The translations under genes were made by a program, and so were the position numbers. A stretch of DNA of 14,938 bases from JBCCRH01 sp039208045 (GTDB taxonomy: Bacteria; Bacteroidota; Bacteroidia; Chitinophagales; Saprospiraceae), in contig JBCCRH010000100.1 in NCBI GenBank assembly GCA_039208045.1, positions 1 through 14,938 on the forward strand, given 5' to 3'. Below are positions 7,465 to 13,334 of this stretch, one piece after another. The notes beneath the pieces were generated by a model that was not told where the DNA came from, searched no databases, and saw only the letters and a list, made by a program, of their open reading frames with translations. Within the stretch, counting starts at the first letter, position 1; every line of letters begins with the position of its first letter.

Positions 7465-8085
7465 ATGCGATTCCAACTCTTTATCCTAGCCCTCTTCCTC
7501 GGAGCTTTCACCGCCTGCCAGCCCACCGACAAAGCACCCCAGGAACCCACTGAAGAAAATGCCGACGAAGCAGCCCAGCGCCCCACCGTTGAAGCACCCG
7601 AAGCTGCCACTCCCAATCTGGCCGAAGATGAATTATTAATGAAACTATCGGCCCTGCTCATCGCCGAACCCCAAACCTTAGCCGATAGCAATCGCAACGA
7701 AATCGTCAACTACGCCATCGACCAACAACTCAATCTTGATCATTCGGACTCAGGTCTCTTCTACCAAATCCTTGATCCGGGCGAAGGCGACCCACTCCAA
7801 TGGGGCGACCGAGTAGTCGTCCACTACCGAGGCTACTTCTTGGATGGCAAAGAATTTGACTCCTCCTACAAGCGTAACCGCCCCATTAAGTTTTATATCG
7901 GCAATATGATCGATGCCTGGAATGAGGGGATGCAGCTACTCCGCCCCAAAGGACGAGCGCTATTTATCACTCCTTCCAATTTGGGTTATGGTGAAGTAGG
8001 GATTAAGATTAGTGAAGAAGAGTATATGGTACCACCTAATGCTATTTTAGCGTTTGAAGTAGCGGTGATGGAGAAGGTGGAGTAG
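7465..8085 (+). CDS. FKBP-type peptidyl-prolyl cis-trans isomerase, lipoprotein
   Basis: I start it at ATG 7465 (206 residues) rather than an upstream in-frame TTG at 7414, because residue 1 then begins a lipoprotein signal (MRFQLFILALFLGAFTAC, lipidated Cys18). A Pro/Glu/Ala-rich linker (~19-55) tethers the enzyme to the membrane. The FKBP domain (~85-204) keeps the expected active-site residues: Tyr121 (VHYRG), Phe131-Asp132, Phe143, Ile149 and Trp152, Tyr175 (LGYG), Phe197. It should catalyse proline isomerisation during folding of envelope proteins. An insertion (residues 178-189, GIKISEEEYMVP) lengthens the loop after LGYG. C-ending codons dominate up to about 7980 and then nearly vanish. 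Convergent with the next gene, 6 bp apart. Confidence 0.9.
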   Translation: MRFQLFILALFLGAFTACQPTDKAPQEPTEENADEAAQRPTVEAPEAATPNLAEDELLMKLSALLIAEPQTLADSNRNEIVNYAIDQQLNLDHSDSGLFYQILDPGEGDPLQWGDRVVVHYRGYFLDGKEFDSSYKRNRPIKFYIGNMIDAWNEGMQLLRPKGRALFITPSNLGYGEVGIKISEEEYMVPPNAILAFEVAVMEKVE

Positions 8086-8091
8086 GTCGTA

Positions 8092-9900
8092 CTATTCCTC
8101 AAACACCTCCACCACGAAATCATCAATCAAGATGGGCTTATCACTATCGCCATTCCAGAATTCGACTACGCCTCTGGTAGGAGTACGTTGGCGAAGTTTT
8201 ACGTCCAACGAAATGCGTCGGGTGTCGCCATCATAGAGTAGTCGATACACCCTTAGATAGTTACTGCTGATTTCTTCCTCCCCGTCGAAGAGGCGAACTT
8301 GGAAGACGGTGCTTCGCCAGATATTCCATTCCTTCGTTTTACAGCGGAAGGTGGCAGTAGCGCGAAACCACTCGGCATTGCCAGGGTTTAGCTCGAAGCT
8401 ATACCAGGGGCTATTTTGTGTGGTTTTATTGAGGCAGAGGGATCCTTGGCCTGTAATGGGTGGTAGTTCGCACTGGGCCGTAGTGGTATCGGCTTCAAAA
8501 TTATTTTGATAGACGACTTGTGCATTTTGGGGGTAGCCGATAAAATCATAGCGGTTATCTAAGAGTTTTTGCGTTTCCAGCGGCACATCATACCGGCCTA
8601 ATATACCCCAAAAGTAGGCTTTAGTCATCTCGCCGGGGCGCAGCAAGCCGCCCCGGTGCGCCTGATGCGTCAACCAAAGATTGTAGTACACAAAGAGTAC
8701 GCAAATGGCTCCGAAACCAAGCCGCAAGGCCCTTTTTTGGGTGAAAACCCACCCTACAAACGCAGCCATAGGAAAGGCTAAAATAGGATAGGACTGTACC
8801 ATGGCTCGTATTCCTAAGGAACCCCCGTACCACCAGATGTCCCACGCAAAAGTGATGTAGATGAAAAGTGAGGAAAAGAACAAGCTTGCCCAAAACGTAG
8901 TAGGCGCTTTTCGATACAAGAAAATAAAGCCAAGCAGCGAGAAGACCATAATGGGACTGTATACTAGCCAACCACTCCGCGCACTGAGAATACCGTGATA
9001 AAAATGCGGCTTTAGCCACGAAAATCCCTGATCCTCATAGCTATACACGAACCAATCGCCGCTGACGTATTTCCAATATATCAGCTGTAAGCTCCCAATG
9101 GCTGCTGTTGCCAGGATAGCTAGTAGGAGCTTTGGAAAATGTTTTCGGTAAAAAGCTAGCCGTTCGCCTAAGGCATTTAAGCGTAAGCTTGATAAACCCC
9201 AAAACAATGGAATCAGTGCGCTGATGATTTCCGTCGGACGAGTCAGTGCCGCCAAGCCTATTAGGCAGCCTATGGCAAATGCTTTGCCATAGGTAGGGCT
9301 TTGATAAAACCGATGGCTCAGCCACAACAATAAGGAATAGATGGTAAACAAATTATTGTGGGTCATAGCCCCATTGATGGCGCTGTAGTCTAGGTAGTTG
9401 GAACCTAAGACCAAGAGCAGAATGGTGACAGCTACTATACGGTCAGCGAAGTAGACCAGCAGTATTTTACGTAAGTACCACAAGCCCAGAAAAGCAATGA
9501 GCCAGCTGCCAATGCTAATGAGCAGTTGGTAGGGTGGTGAAAAGCCATCGGCCTCATGAGTACTGTTGAGGGCAATGAGGTGTGCTGCCGCAAAAAAGGG
9601 AAGGTATTGCACGGCTTGGCCACAAGAGTATTTCAGGATGTAGTTGCCACTTTCGTGTAAATAGGCTTGCTGTAGGTTGGGGGTAGGGCCGTATTTGGGT
9701 AGTATTTCGTCTTTGAACTGGAGCTGCTTGAGGTCTTTATAGATAAAAATGGCAGGGAGATAAAAGTAATAGCCTGATACATCCCAGCTGATGGTGGCTT
9801 CCGTTCGCTGCTGTTTCCATTTAGGATAGTAGAAAAAACCAGTGGCAAAGACGAAAAGCCCGGCAAAGCAAACAGCATAGAGCGAAATACGATTCTTCAT
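8092..9900 (-). CDS. Multi-pass membrane protein, GT-C glycosyltransferase-like, with C-terminal beta-rich domain
   Basis: 602 residues. Residues 1-~455 form about ten hydrophobic helices with an acidic Asp40 (ISWDVSGYYFYLPA) in the first external loop, the layout of GT-C enzymes of the PMT/ArnT type, which transfer sugars from lipid-linked donors. Residues ~460-602 (from VVYQNNFEAD to DDFVVEVFEE) contain no membrane helix and look like a beta-sandwich, carbohydrate-binding-like module. Substrate is unknown, and the family assignment rests on topology and the loop Asp, not on a strong signature. It is the last gene of a guaD-lspA-GT cluster: its ATG overlaps the lspA stop (ATGA, 4 bp), so translational coupling is likely. 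Confidence 0.7.
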   Translation of the reverse strand: MKNRISLYAVCFAGLFVFATGFFYYPKWKQQRTEATISWDVSGYYFYLPAIFIYKDLKQLQFKDEILPKYGPTPNLQQAYLHESGNYILKYSCGQAVQYLPFFAAAHLIALNSTHEADGFSPPYQLLISIGSWLIAFLGLWYLRKILLVYFADRIVAVTILLLVLGSNYLDYSAINGAMTHNNLFTIYSLLLWLSHRFYQSPTYGKAFAIGCLIGLAALTRPTEIISALIPLFWGLSSLRLNALGERLAFYRKHFPKLLLAILATAAIGSLQLIYWKYVSGDWFVYSYEDQGFSWLKPHFYHGILSARSGWLVYSPIMVFSLLGFIFLYRKAPTTFWASLFFSSLFIYITFAWDIWWYGGSLGIRAMVQSYPILAFPMAAFVGWVFTQKRALRLGFGAICVLFVYYNLWLTHQAHRGGLLRPGEMTKAYFWGILGRYDVPLETQKLLDNRYDFIGYPQNAQVVYQNNFEADTTTAQCELPPITGQGSLCLNKTTQNSPWYSFELNPGNAEWFRATATFRCKTKEWNIWRSTVFQVRLFDGEEEISSNYLRVYRLLYDGDTRRISLDVKLRQRTPTRGVVEFWNGDSDKPILIDDFVVEVFEE

Positions 9901-10406
9901 GCTTCAGTAGGTTGCTCTGGTTTAGGCTTGGACTCTTTCCGAAAGGCAATAGGAATCAGAATGAATAGCCCTAGCATAATAGACATATCTGCCACATTGA
10001 AAATCCCACTGCGTAGATTGCCGATACCAATATTCATAAAATCTACGACCTTACCATATTGTAGGCGATCATAGATATTACTCAAACCTCCCCCAAGAAT
10101 AAAGCTGAAGGCGGCTATCTGCCACCAATCGAGCGACTTAGAAAAGAGCAAGTAAAAAAATAAACCAGTAAGCATGATAATCGGGAATACTTTTAAAACC
10201 CAATAGCGGATCGTTTCTGACTGATTAGCCCCCATGCTTAAAAATGCCCCTGTATTTTCGGCAAACTGTAAGCGGAAGGTATCCCCTAAGTAGGAGGTTC
10301 GTGGCTCCCCTTTTAGTTGCGCCACTGCCCACTGCTTGCTGTACTGATCGACGCCTACACTCACACCAATAATGGCCATTATGATTAAAAATCGTTTTAA
10401 CAACAT
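9897..10406 (-). CDS. lspA: Lipoprotein signal peptidase (signal peptidase II)
   Basis: 169 residues from ATG 10406. A longer in-frame start at 10460 is rejected because it would overlap guaD and add a charged, non-conserved N-terminus before the first helix. Four membrane helices and all family motifs are present: VDQYSK (19-24), AENTGAF (49-55), GGGLSNIYDR (105-114), VVDF with catalytic Asp122, FNVAD with catalytic Asp140. This inner-membrane aspartyl protease removes signal peptides from prolipoproteins after lipidation, so it would process lipoproteins such as the FKBP (7465-8085) and the small one at 12289. The start is 20 bp downstream of the guaD stop; the 3' end overlaps the GT-C-like gene by 4 bp. 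Confidence 0.96.
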   Translation of the reverse strand: MLLKRFLIIMAIIGVSVGVDQYSKQWAVAQLKGEPRTSYLGDTFRLQFAENTGAFLSMGANQSETIRYWVLKVFPIIMLTGLFFYLLFSKSLDWWQIAAFSFILGGGLSNIYDRLQYGKVVDFMNIGIGNLRSGIFNVADMSIMLGLFILIPIAFRKESKPKPEQPTEA

Positions 10407-10426
10407 CACTCGTTTGCTTTTGTAAA

Positions 10427-10897
10427 TTAATAGTCTACCCGGTCTTTTTTCTGCTGCCATAATTCAAAGACAGGCAGGGCCTCTTTCCGCATCAGCTGGC
10501 TAATGGGGAGCTGACGTAAAGGCATAGCCTTATCTAGCTCTTCATAAATATGTTCGTCATCAAAACCGATGGCTGCTGCATCTTGTCGACTGCAAGCATA
10601 GAATACGCGCGCCGGGCGAGCCCAATAAATGGCTCCCATACACATTGGGCAGGGTTCGCAAGACGTATATAAGGTACAATCCGTAAGCTGAAAACTACCT
10701 AAGTACTGACAAGCGGCTCGGATGGCTAGTACCTCGGCATGAGCCGTTGGATCATTGGTAGAGGTTACGCTATTGTACCCACTACCGATGATTTGCCCGT
10801 CTTTTACCACTATCGCACCAAAGGGGCCACCAGCACCTTCGGCCATCCCTTTTTGTGCCAGTTCAATTGCTTTTTGCATGAAATACTCATCACTCAT
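10427..10897 (-). CDS. guaD: Guanine deaminase (cytidine deaminase-like fold)
   Basis: 156 residues from ATG 10897 (a GTG one codon earlier is possible). It converts guanine to xanthine and ammonia in purine salvage. Zinc site: His53 and Glu55 in TAHAEV, Cys83 and Cys86 in SCEPCPMC. The closest match I recall is B. subtilis GuaD: same length, the stretch NDPTAHAEV, YTSCEPCPMC and AIYWARP, a GFDD motif (Asp113-Asp114) and a C-terminal Tyr156 that closes the active site in that enzyme. These extra matches argue against the related TadA tRNA adenosine deaminase. First gene of the guaD-lspA-GT cluster and divergent from the DUF819 gene across 127 bp. Confidence 0.9.
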   Translation of the reverse strand: MSDEYFMQKAIELAQKGMAEGAGGPFGAIVVKDGQIIGSGYNSVTSTNDPTAHAEVLAIRAACQYLGSFQLTDCTLYTSCEPCPMCMGAIYWARPARVFYACSRQDAAAIGFDDEHIYEELDKAMPLRQLPISQLMRKEALPVFELWQQKKDRVDY

Positions 10898-10949
10898 CAC
10901 CTCTTATTTAGACCCACAATTTAGCTAATTCTTGTAGCTCCTCCACTTT

Positions 10950-10984
10950 TTTGTTCGCTAATCGGTATTCGGTGATTATATTTG
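10950..10984 (+). promoter_or_regulatory. Putative promoter for the DUF819 gene
   Basis: Perfect Bacteroidota -7 element TATATTTG (TAnnTTTG) at 10977-10984, with TTTG at 10950-10953. The 23-bp spacing is a little long, so the -33 assignment is weak. A start site near 10990 would leave a leader of about 35 nt before ATG 11025. Confidence 0.55.
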
Positions 10985-10996
10985 AACCGAACCGAA
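10962..10996. promoter_or_regulatory. Putative operator flanking the -7 element
   Basis: TTCGGT (10968-10973) and ACCGAA (10986-10991) form a 6-bp inverted repeat with a 12-bp spacer that contains the TATATTTG box. Each arm is partly duplicated (TCGGTATTCGGT on the left, ACCGAACCGAA on the right). The placement fits a repressor site over a promoter shared region between guaD and the DUF819 gene; the regulator is unknown. Confidence 0.35.
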
Positions 10997-11024
10997 AGCA
11001 AGAATCAATTAATTAACCGTTTGT

Positions 11025-12284
11025 ATGGAGCCTTTTTTTACTAATGATGCCATTGTATTGGGCCTGCTGATTATGGTCTTGGCCTTTGTATTTGTTACTT
11101 CCAGTAGTGATAATCCAGGATGGAAAAAATTTTATACTTATGTGCCGCCTTTGTTGTTGTGTTATTTTTTGCCGGCATTGCTGCACTGGCCGTTGGGACT
11201 TATATCAGGTGAAGGTTCCAAGCTCTATTTCGTTGCTTCGCGTTATTTGTTGCCTGCAAGTTTAATCCTATTATGCATCAGCATCGATTTTAAAGGAATC
11301 ATCAACTTGGGGCCTAAAGCCATAATTATGTTTCTAGCAGCTACATTGGGCATTATTATTGGTGGGCCCATCGCTTTGTTGCTTATTTCGTATGTAGCCC
11401 CCGAGATAGTTTCTGCCAGTCCAGATCAGGTTTGGAGAGGGCTATCGACCGTGGCAGGAAGTTGGATTGGAGGAGGGGCGAACCAAACGGCGATGAAAGA
11501 AATCTTTGAAGTAGGAGATGACTTATTCGCCTCTATGATTGTAGTTGATGTTGTCGTTGCTAATATTTGGATGGGTTTCTTATTATATGGTGCTAGTATT
11601 TCTGATAAGCTTGACTTACGTCTAAAGGCAGATAATACAGCTATTACAGATCTTAAGCAACGCGTTCAGGACTATCGTTCTAATATTGAGCGCATACCGA
11701 GTACTACGGATGTGTTCGTAATGCTTGCTGTTGCTTTTGGTGGAGTAGCATTGGCACATTGGGGTGCAGATGTGATGACACCCCTTATGAAGTCGTTCAA
11801 GGAATCGCTGGAAGCGATGCGACTCAATTCGCTCATGTCACATTTTTTCTGGCTAATCGTGGTTTCGACTACAGCGGGCTTGATTCTATCCTTTACTAAA
11901 GCTAAAAAGCTAGAGGGAGTGGGAGCCTCCCGCTGGGGAAGTGTCTTTATATACATACTAGTAGCTACTATTGGTATGAAAATGAACCTAGGGGAAGTGT
12001 ACAAAAACCTAGGCCTATTTGCTATTGGCATTGTATGGATGCTCGTCCATGTTACTATTTTACTCATTACAGCTTACCTAATCAAAGCCCCCTTCTTCTT
12101 CGTTGCAGTGGGGAGCCAAGCCAATATAGGTGGGGCAGCTTCTGCACCGATTGTGGCCTCTGCATTTAGCCCAGCCTTGGCACCAGTAGGGGTGCTGATG
12201 GCAGTACTGGGCTATGCTTTGGGCACCTACGGGGCACTTATTTGTGCCTTCTTAATGCAGGGAGTGGCCGGTGGTGGGGGATAA
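11025..12284 (+). CDS. DUF819 family membrane protein (YjcL-like)
   Basis: A 419-residue integral membrane protein with about ten to eleven helices arranged as two similar halves. Recognisable family segments are STVAGSWIGGGANQTAMKE (~141-159) in the first half and VGSQANIGGAASAPIVASAF (~376-395) in the second. These glycine-rich broken-helix repeats resemble inverted-repeat transporters. Family knowledge: DUF819 (PF05684) proteins are uncharacterised or loosely described as transporters; no substrate is assigned. The central loop (~195-230) is charged and cytoplasmic-like. The start ATG 11025 opens a hydrophobic helix directly. Monocistronic: divergent from guaD, convergent with the small lipoprotein, whose stop lies 4 bp past this gene's stop. 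Confidence 0.85.
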   Translation: MEPFFTNDAIVLGLLIMVLAFVFVTSSSDNPGWKKFYTYVPPLLLCYFLPALLHWPLGLISGEGSKLYFVASRYLLPASLILLCISIDFKGIINLGPKAIIMFLAATLGIIIGGPIALLLISYVAPEIVSASPDQVWRGLSTVAGSWIGGGANQTAMKEIFEVGDDLFASMIVVDVVVANIWMGFLLYGASISDKLDLRLKADNTAITDLKQRVQDYRSNIERIPSTTDVFVMLAVAFGGVALAHWGADVMTPLMKSFKESLEAMRLNSLMSHFFWLIVVSTTAGLILSFTKAKKLEGVGASRWGSVFIYILVATIGMKMNLGEVYKNLGLFAIGIVWMLVHVTILLITAYLIKAPFFFVAVGSQANIGGAASAPIVASAFSPALAPVGVLMAVLGYALGTYGALICAFLMQGVAGGGG

Positions 12285-12288
12285 AAGC

Positions 12289-12657
12289 CTACTCTTCACT
12301 CAGCTCAATCATTTGGTTCACCACTTTTGACGATTCTGGACAGTATCGGTTACGCATGAGGTCTTGAACAATTTTATCCTCTTCACTATCAAGTTCGCCA
12401 CCTGCTGCTTCCACAGCATCATTCATACAATCGATGGTATCGTCGGTCAATTCATCGAGTCGATCGATCAGATCTTCTGGAGGAACTTGTTGCTTTAAAT
12501 GGGCCTTCAGCAGGGGCGCTGCCATATCAGCTAGTTCTTTCTGGCAGCTGCAAAGTTGTTGGGCCAGTTCGTCTTTATTCACCTTGGGGGCAGGAGTGCA
12601 GGCTTGCGCCAAAATGGCCAAGAGTAGCAATAGCGTAAATTTTTCCAGTATCGGCAT
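12289..12657 (-). CDS. Small hypothetical lipoprotein with conserved-looking cysteines
   Basis: 122 residues from ATG 12657; a TTG seven codons upstream is less likely because the signal peptide starts neatly at MPILEKFTLLLLLAILAQAC with lipid-anchored Cys20. The mature part is acidic and helical. It has four further Cys, two in a CxC pair (QLCSCQKEL), one in DCMND and one in RYCPESS, which could form two disulfides in the periplasm. I do not recognise the family; short lipoproteins with this Cys layout occur in Bacteroidota. A possible -7 element TATTTTTG lies at 12739-12732 on the minus strand with no good -33 partner. Confidence 0.75.
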   Translation of the reverse strand: MPILEKFTLLLLLAILAQACTPAPKVNKDELAQQLCSCQKELADMAAPLLKAHLKQQVPPEDLIDRLDELTDDTIDCMNDAVEAAGGELDSEEDKIVQDLMRNRYCPESSKVVNQMIELSEE

Positions 12658-12830
12658 GATTGATAAATTTTTGGTCAATTAAGATATTTTATGAAAAAAA
12701 ATCAACGCTTTTCTTCTTTTTTTGGAAAATTCAAAAATAAGGCCTTTTACACTTCCCATTTTAGAATATCCTCAACAATTGATCCCTTTCATTAAACGCT
12801 ATCTAAAAATTTAAATTGTTTTTTGAAATA

Positions 12831-12863
12831 TTTGCATTTATGAGTGCGCTTGCTCTATATTTG
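12831..12863 (+). promoter_or_regulatory. Putative promoter of the tRNA-like locus
   Basis: TTTG (12831-12834), 21-bp spacer, TATATTTG (12856-12863): a full match to the Bacteroidota TTTG/TAnnTTTG promoter. Transcription would start near 12870 and run into the leader hairpin and both tRNA-like elements. Confidence 0.6.
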
Positions 12864-12870
12864 TCTTAAC

Positions 12871-12918
12871 AAAGGGCGCAAAAAGATGCGAATTATCTAA
12901 TAGATACAACCCTTTTTT
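12871..12918 (+). terminator. Terminator- or attenuator-like hairpin in the leader
   Basis: AAAGGG (12871-12876) pairs with CCCTTT (12910-12915), and the T run continues to 12918. Inside is a small hairpin TATCT-AAT-AGATA (12894-12906). It lies just after the predicted start site, so it could attenuate the tRNA-like transcript or terminate a ~50-nt RNA. The 6-bp outer stem with a long interior is weak for a classical terminator. Confidence 0.3.
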
Positions 12919-12949
12919 GAAAAATTGCTAAAATACTAGCAAATAACAC

Positions 12950-13066
12950 TGTGAGATGGTGAAACAGGCAGCCACGCCCTCTCGTCTCGGGGGTAGGGAG
13001 AACGGTATAAAGCGAAGCACTAGCGAGCCTAACCGCCCTGTGAAGGTTCGAATCCTTCTCTCACAG
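12950..13066 (+). tRNA. tRNA-like element 1 (class II, tRNA-Leu-like, non-standard anticodon loop)
   Basis: Cloverleaf: acceptor TGTGAGA (12950-12956) with TCTCACA (13059-13065), discriminator G13066; TG; D arm GTG/CAC (12959-12961, 12973-12975) with loop GG at 12967-12968; anticodon stem CCCTC/GGGGG (12977-12981, 12989-12993) with one G-U; T arm GAAGG/CCTTC (13042-13046, 13054-13058) with loop TTCGAAT. CCA is not encoded. Oddities: the anticodon loop TCGTCTC has C instead of the near-universal U at position 33 (positional anticodon GUC), and the variable region is 48 nt (12994-13041), closed by AGGG/CCCT and CGGT/ACCG. C12949 could extend the acceptor to 8 bp. A 6-bp hairpin TTGCTA/TAGCAA (12925-12942) precedes it. 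It may not act in translation; a true tRNA for a known amino acid is doubtful. Confidence 0.6.
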
Positions 13067-13069
13067 CAA

Positions 13070-13146
13070 AAGTGTCTTGGAAAATTAGCGAAAGCGCTGA
13101 TAAAAATAAGGAGCAAACTCCTAAACTACTAAATTCCAAAACACTT
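13070..13146 (+). ncRNA. Structured spacer between the two tRNA-like elements
   Basis: Outer inverted repeat AAGTGTCTTGGAA (13070-13082) with TTCCAAAACACTT (13134-13146), one mismatch in 13 bp. Inside are two small hairpins: AGCG-aaag-CGCT (13087-13098) and AGGAG-caaa-CTCCT (13109-13122). The spacer can thus fold into a Y shape, perhaps a processing signal for the dicistronic precursor (inference). Confidence 0.4.
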
Positions 13147-13158
13147 AAACTATAACAA

Positions 13159-13320
13159 TGTAGGGTGGTGAAATTGGCAGCCACGCCCTCTCGTCTCGGG
13201 GGTAGGGAGTATGGGATAAAGCGAAGCATTAGCATTTTAGGGTTTAGTTTTGAGAGGCTAAAACCTAAAATGCTCGCTGAGCCTAACTGCCCTGTGGAGG
13301 TTCGAATCCTCCCCCTACAG
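13159..13320 (+). tRNA. tRNA-like element 2 (class II, tRNA-Leu-like, non-standard anticodon loop)
   Basis: Paralogue of element 1. Acceptor TGTAGGG (13159-13165) with CCCTACA (13313-13319), discriminator G13320; D arm GTG/CAC (13168-13170, 13182-13184); anticodon stem CCCTC/GGGGG (13186-13190, 13198-13202), loop TCGTCTC; T arm GGAGG/CCTCC (13296-13300, 13308-13312), loop TTCGAAT. No encoded CCA. The variable region is 93 nt (13203-13295). Relative to element 1 it carries a 45-nt insertion (13234-13278) that forms a long hairpin: AGCATTTTAGG (13231-13241) with CCTAAAATGCT (13264-13274), extended inward by TTTAG/CTAAA and outward by AGCG/CGCT. 34 consecutive bases from D loop to variable arm (13176-13209) are identical to element 1, whereas acceptor and T stems differ by compensatory pairs. 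Confidence 0.6.
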
Positions 13321-13334
13321 CTACTTCTTTTCTT

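Larger units (their letters stand above)
12658..13334. other. Protein-free region with promoter, structured leader and two tRNA-like elements
   Basis: No believable protein gene. Minus-strand frames at 12928-13235 are antisense readings of the tRNA-like T arms (they give the GFEPS-type peptides typical of antisense tRNA). Bases 12658-12830 are A/T-rich and show nothing beyond a possible promoter for the lipoprotein; the rest is listed as separate elements. Confidence 0.8.

Noticed and set aside
8076..8113. GGTGGAG/CTCCACC hairpin over the FKBP/GT-C convergent junction as a terminator
   Set aside because: 7-bp stem with a 24-nt loop and no T run on either strand; lies partly in coding sequence.
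10407..10460. Longer lspA start 18 codons upstream
   Set aside because: It overlaps the end of guaD and adds a basic segment not expected before the first LspA helix; ATG 10406 is better.
12928..13235. Minus-strand small frames of 62 and 68 codons
   Set aside because: They are antisense translations of the tRNA-like elements, including GFEPS-type peptides arising from the T arm.
12950..13320. Group I intron or tmRNA as an explanation for the long inserts
   Set aside because: Inserts of 48 and 93 nt are too short for a group I intron and lie in the variable arm, not the anticodon loop; there is no tmRNA tag frame or typical ends.
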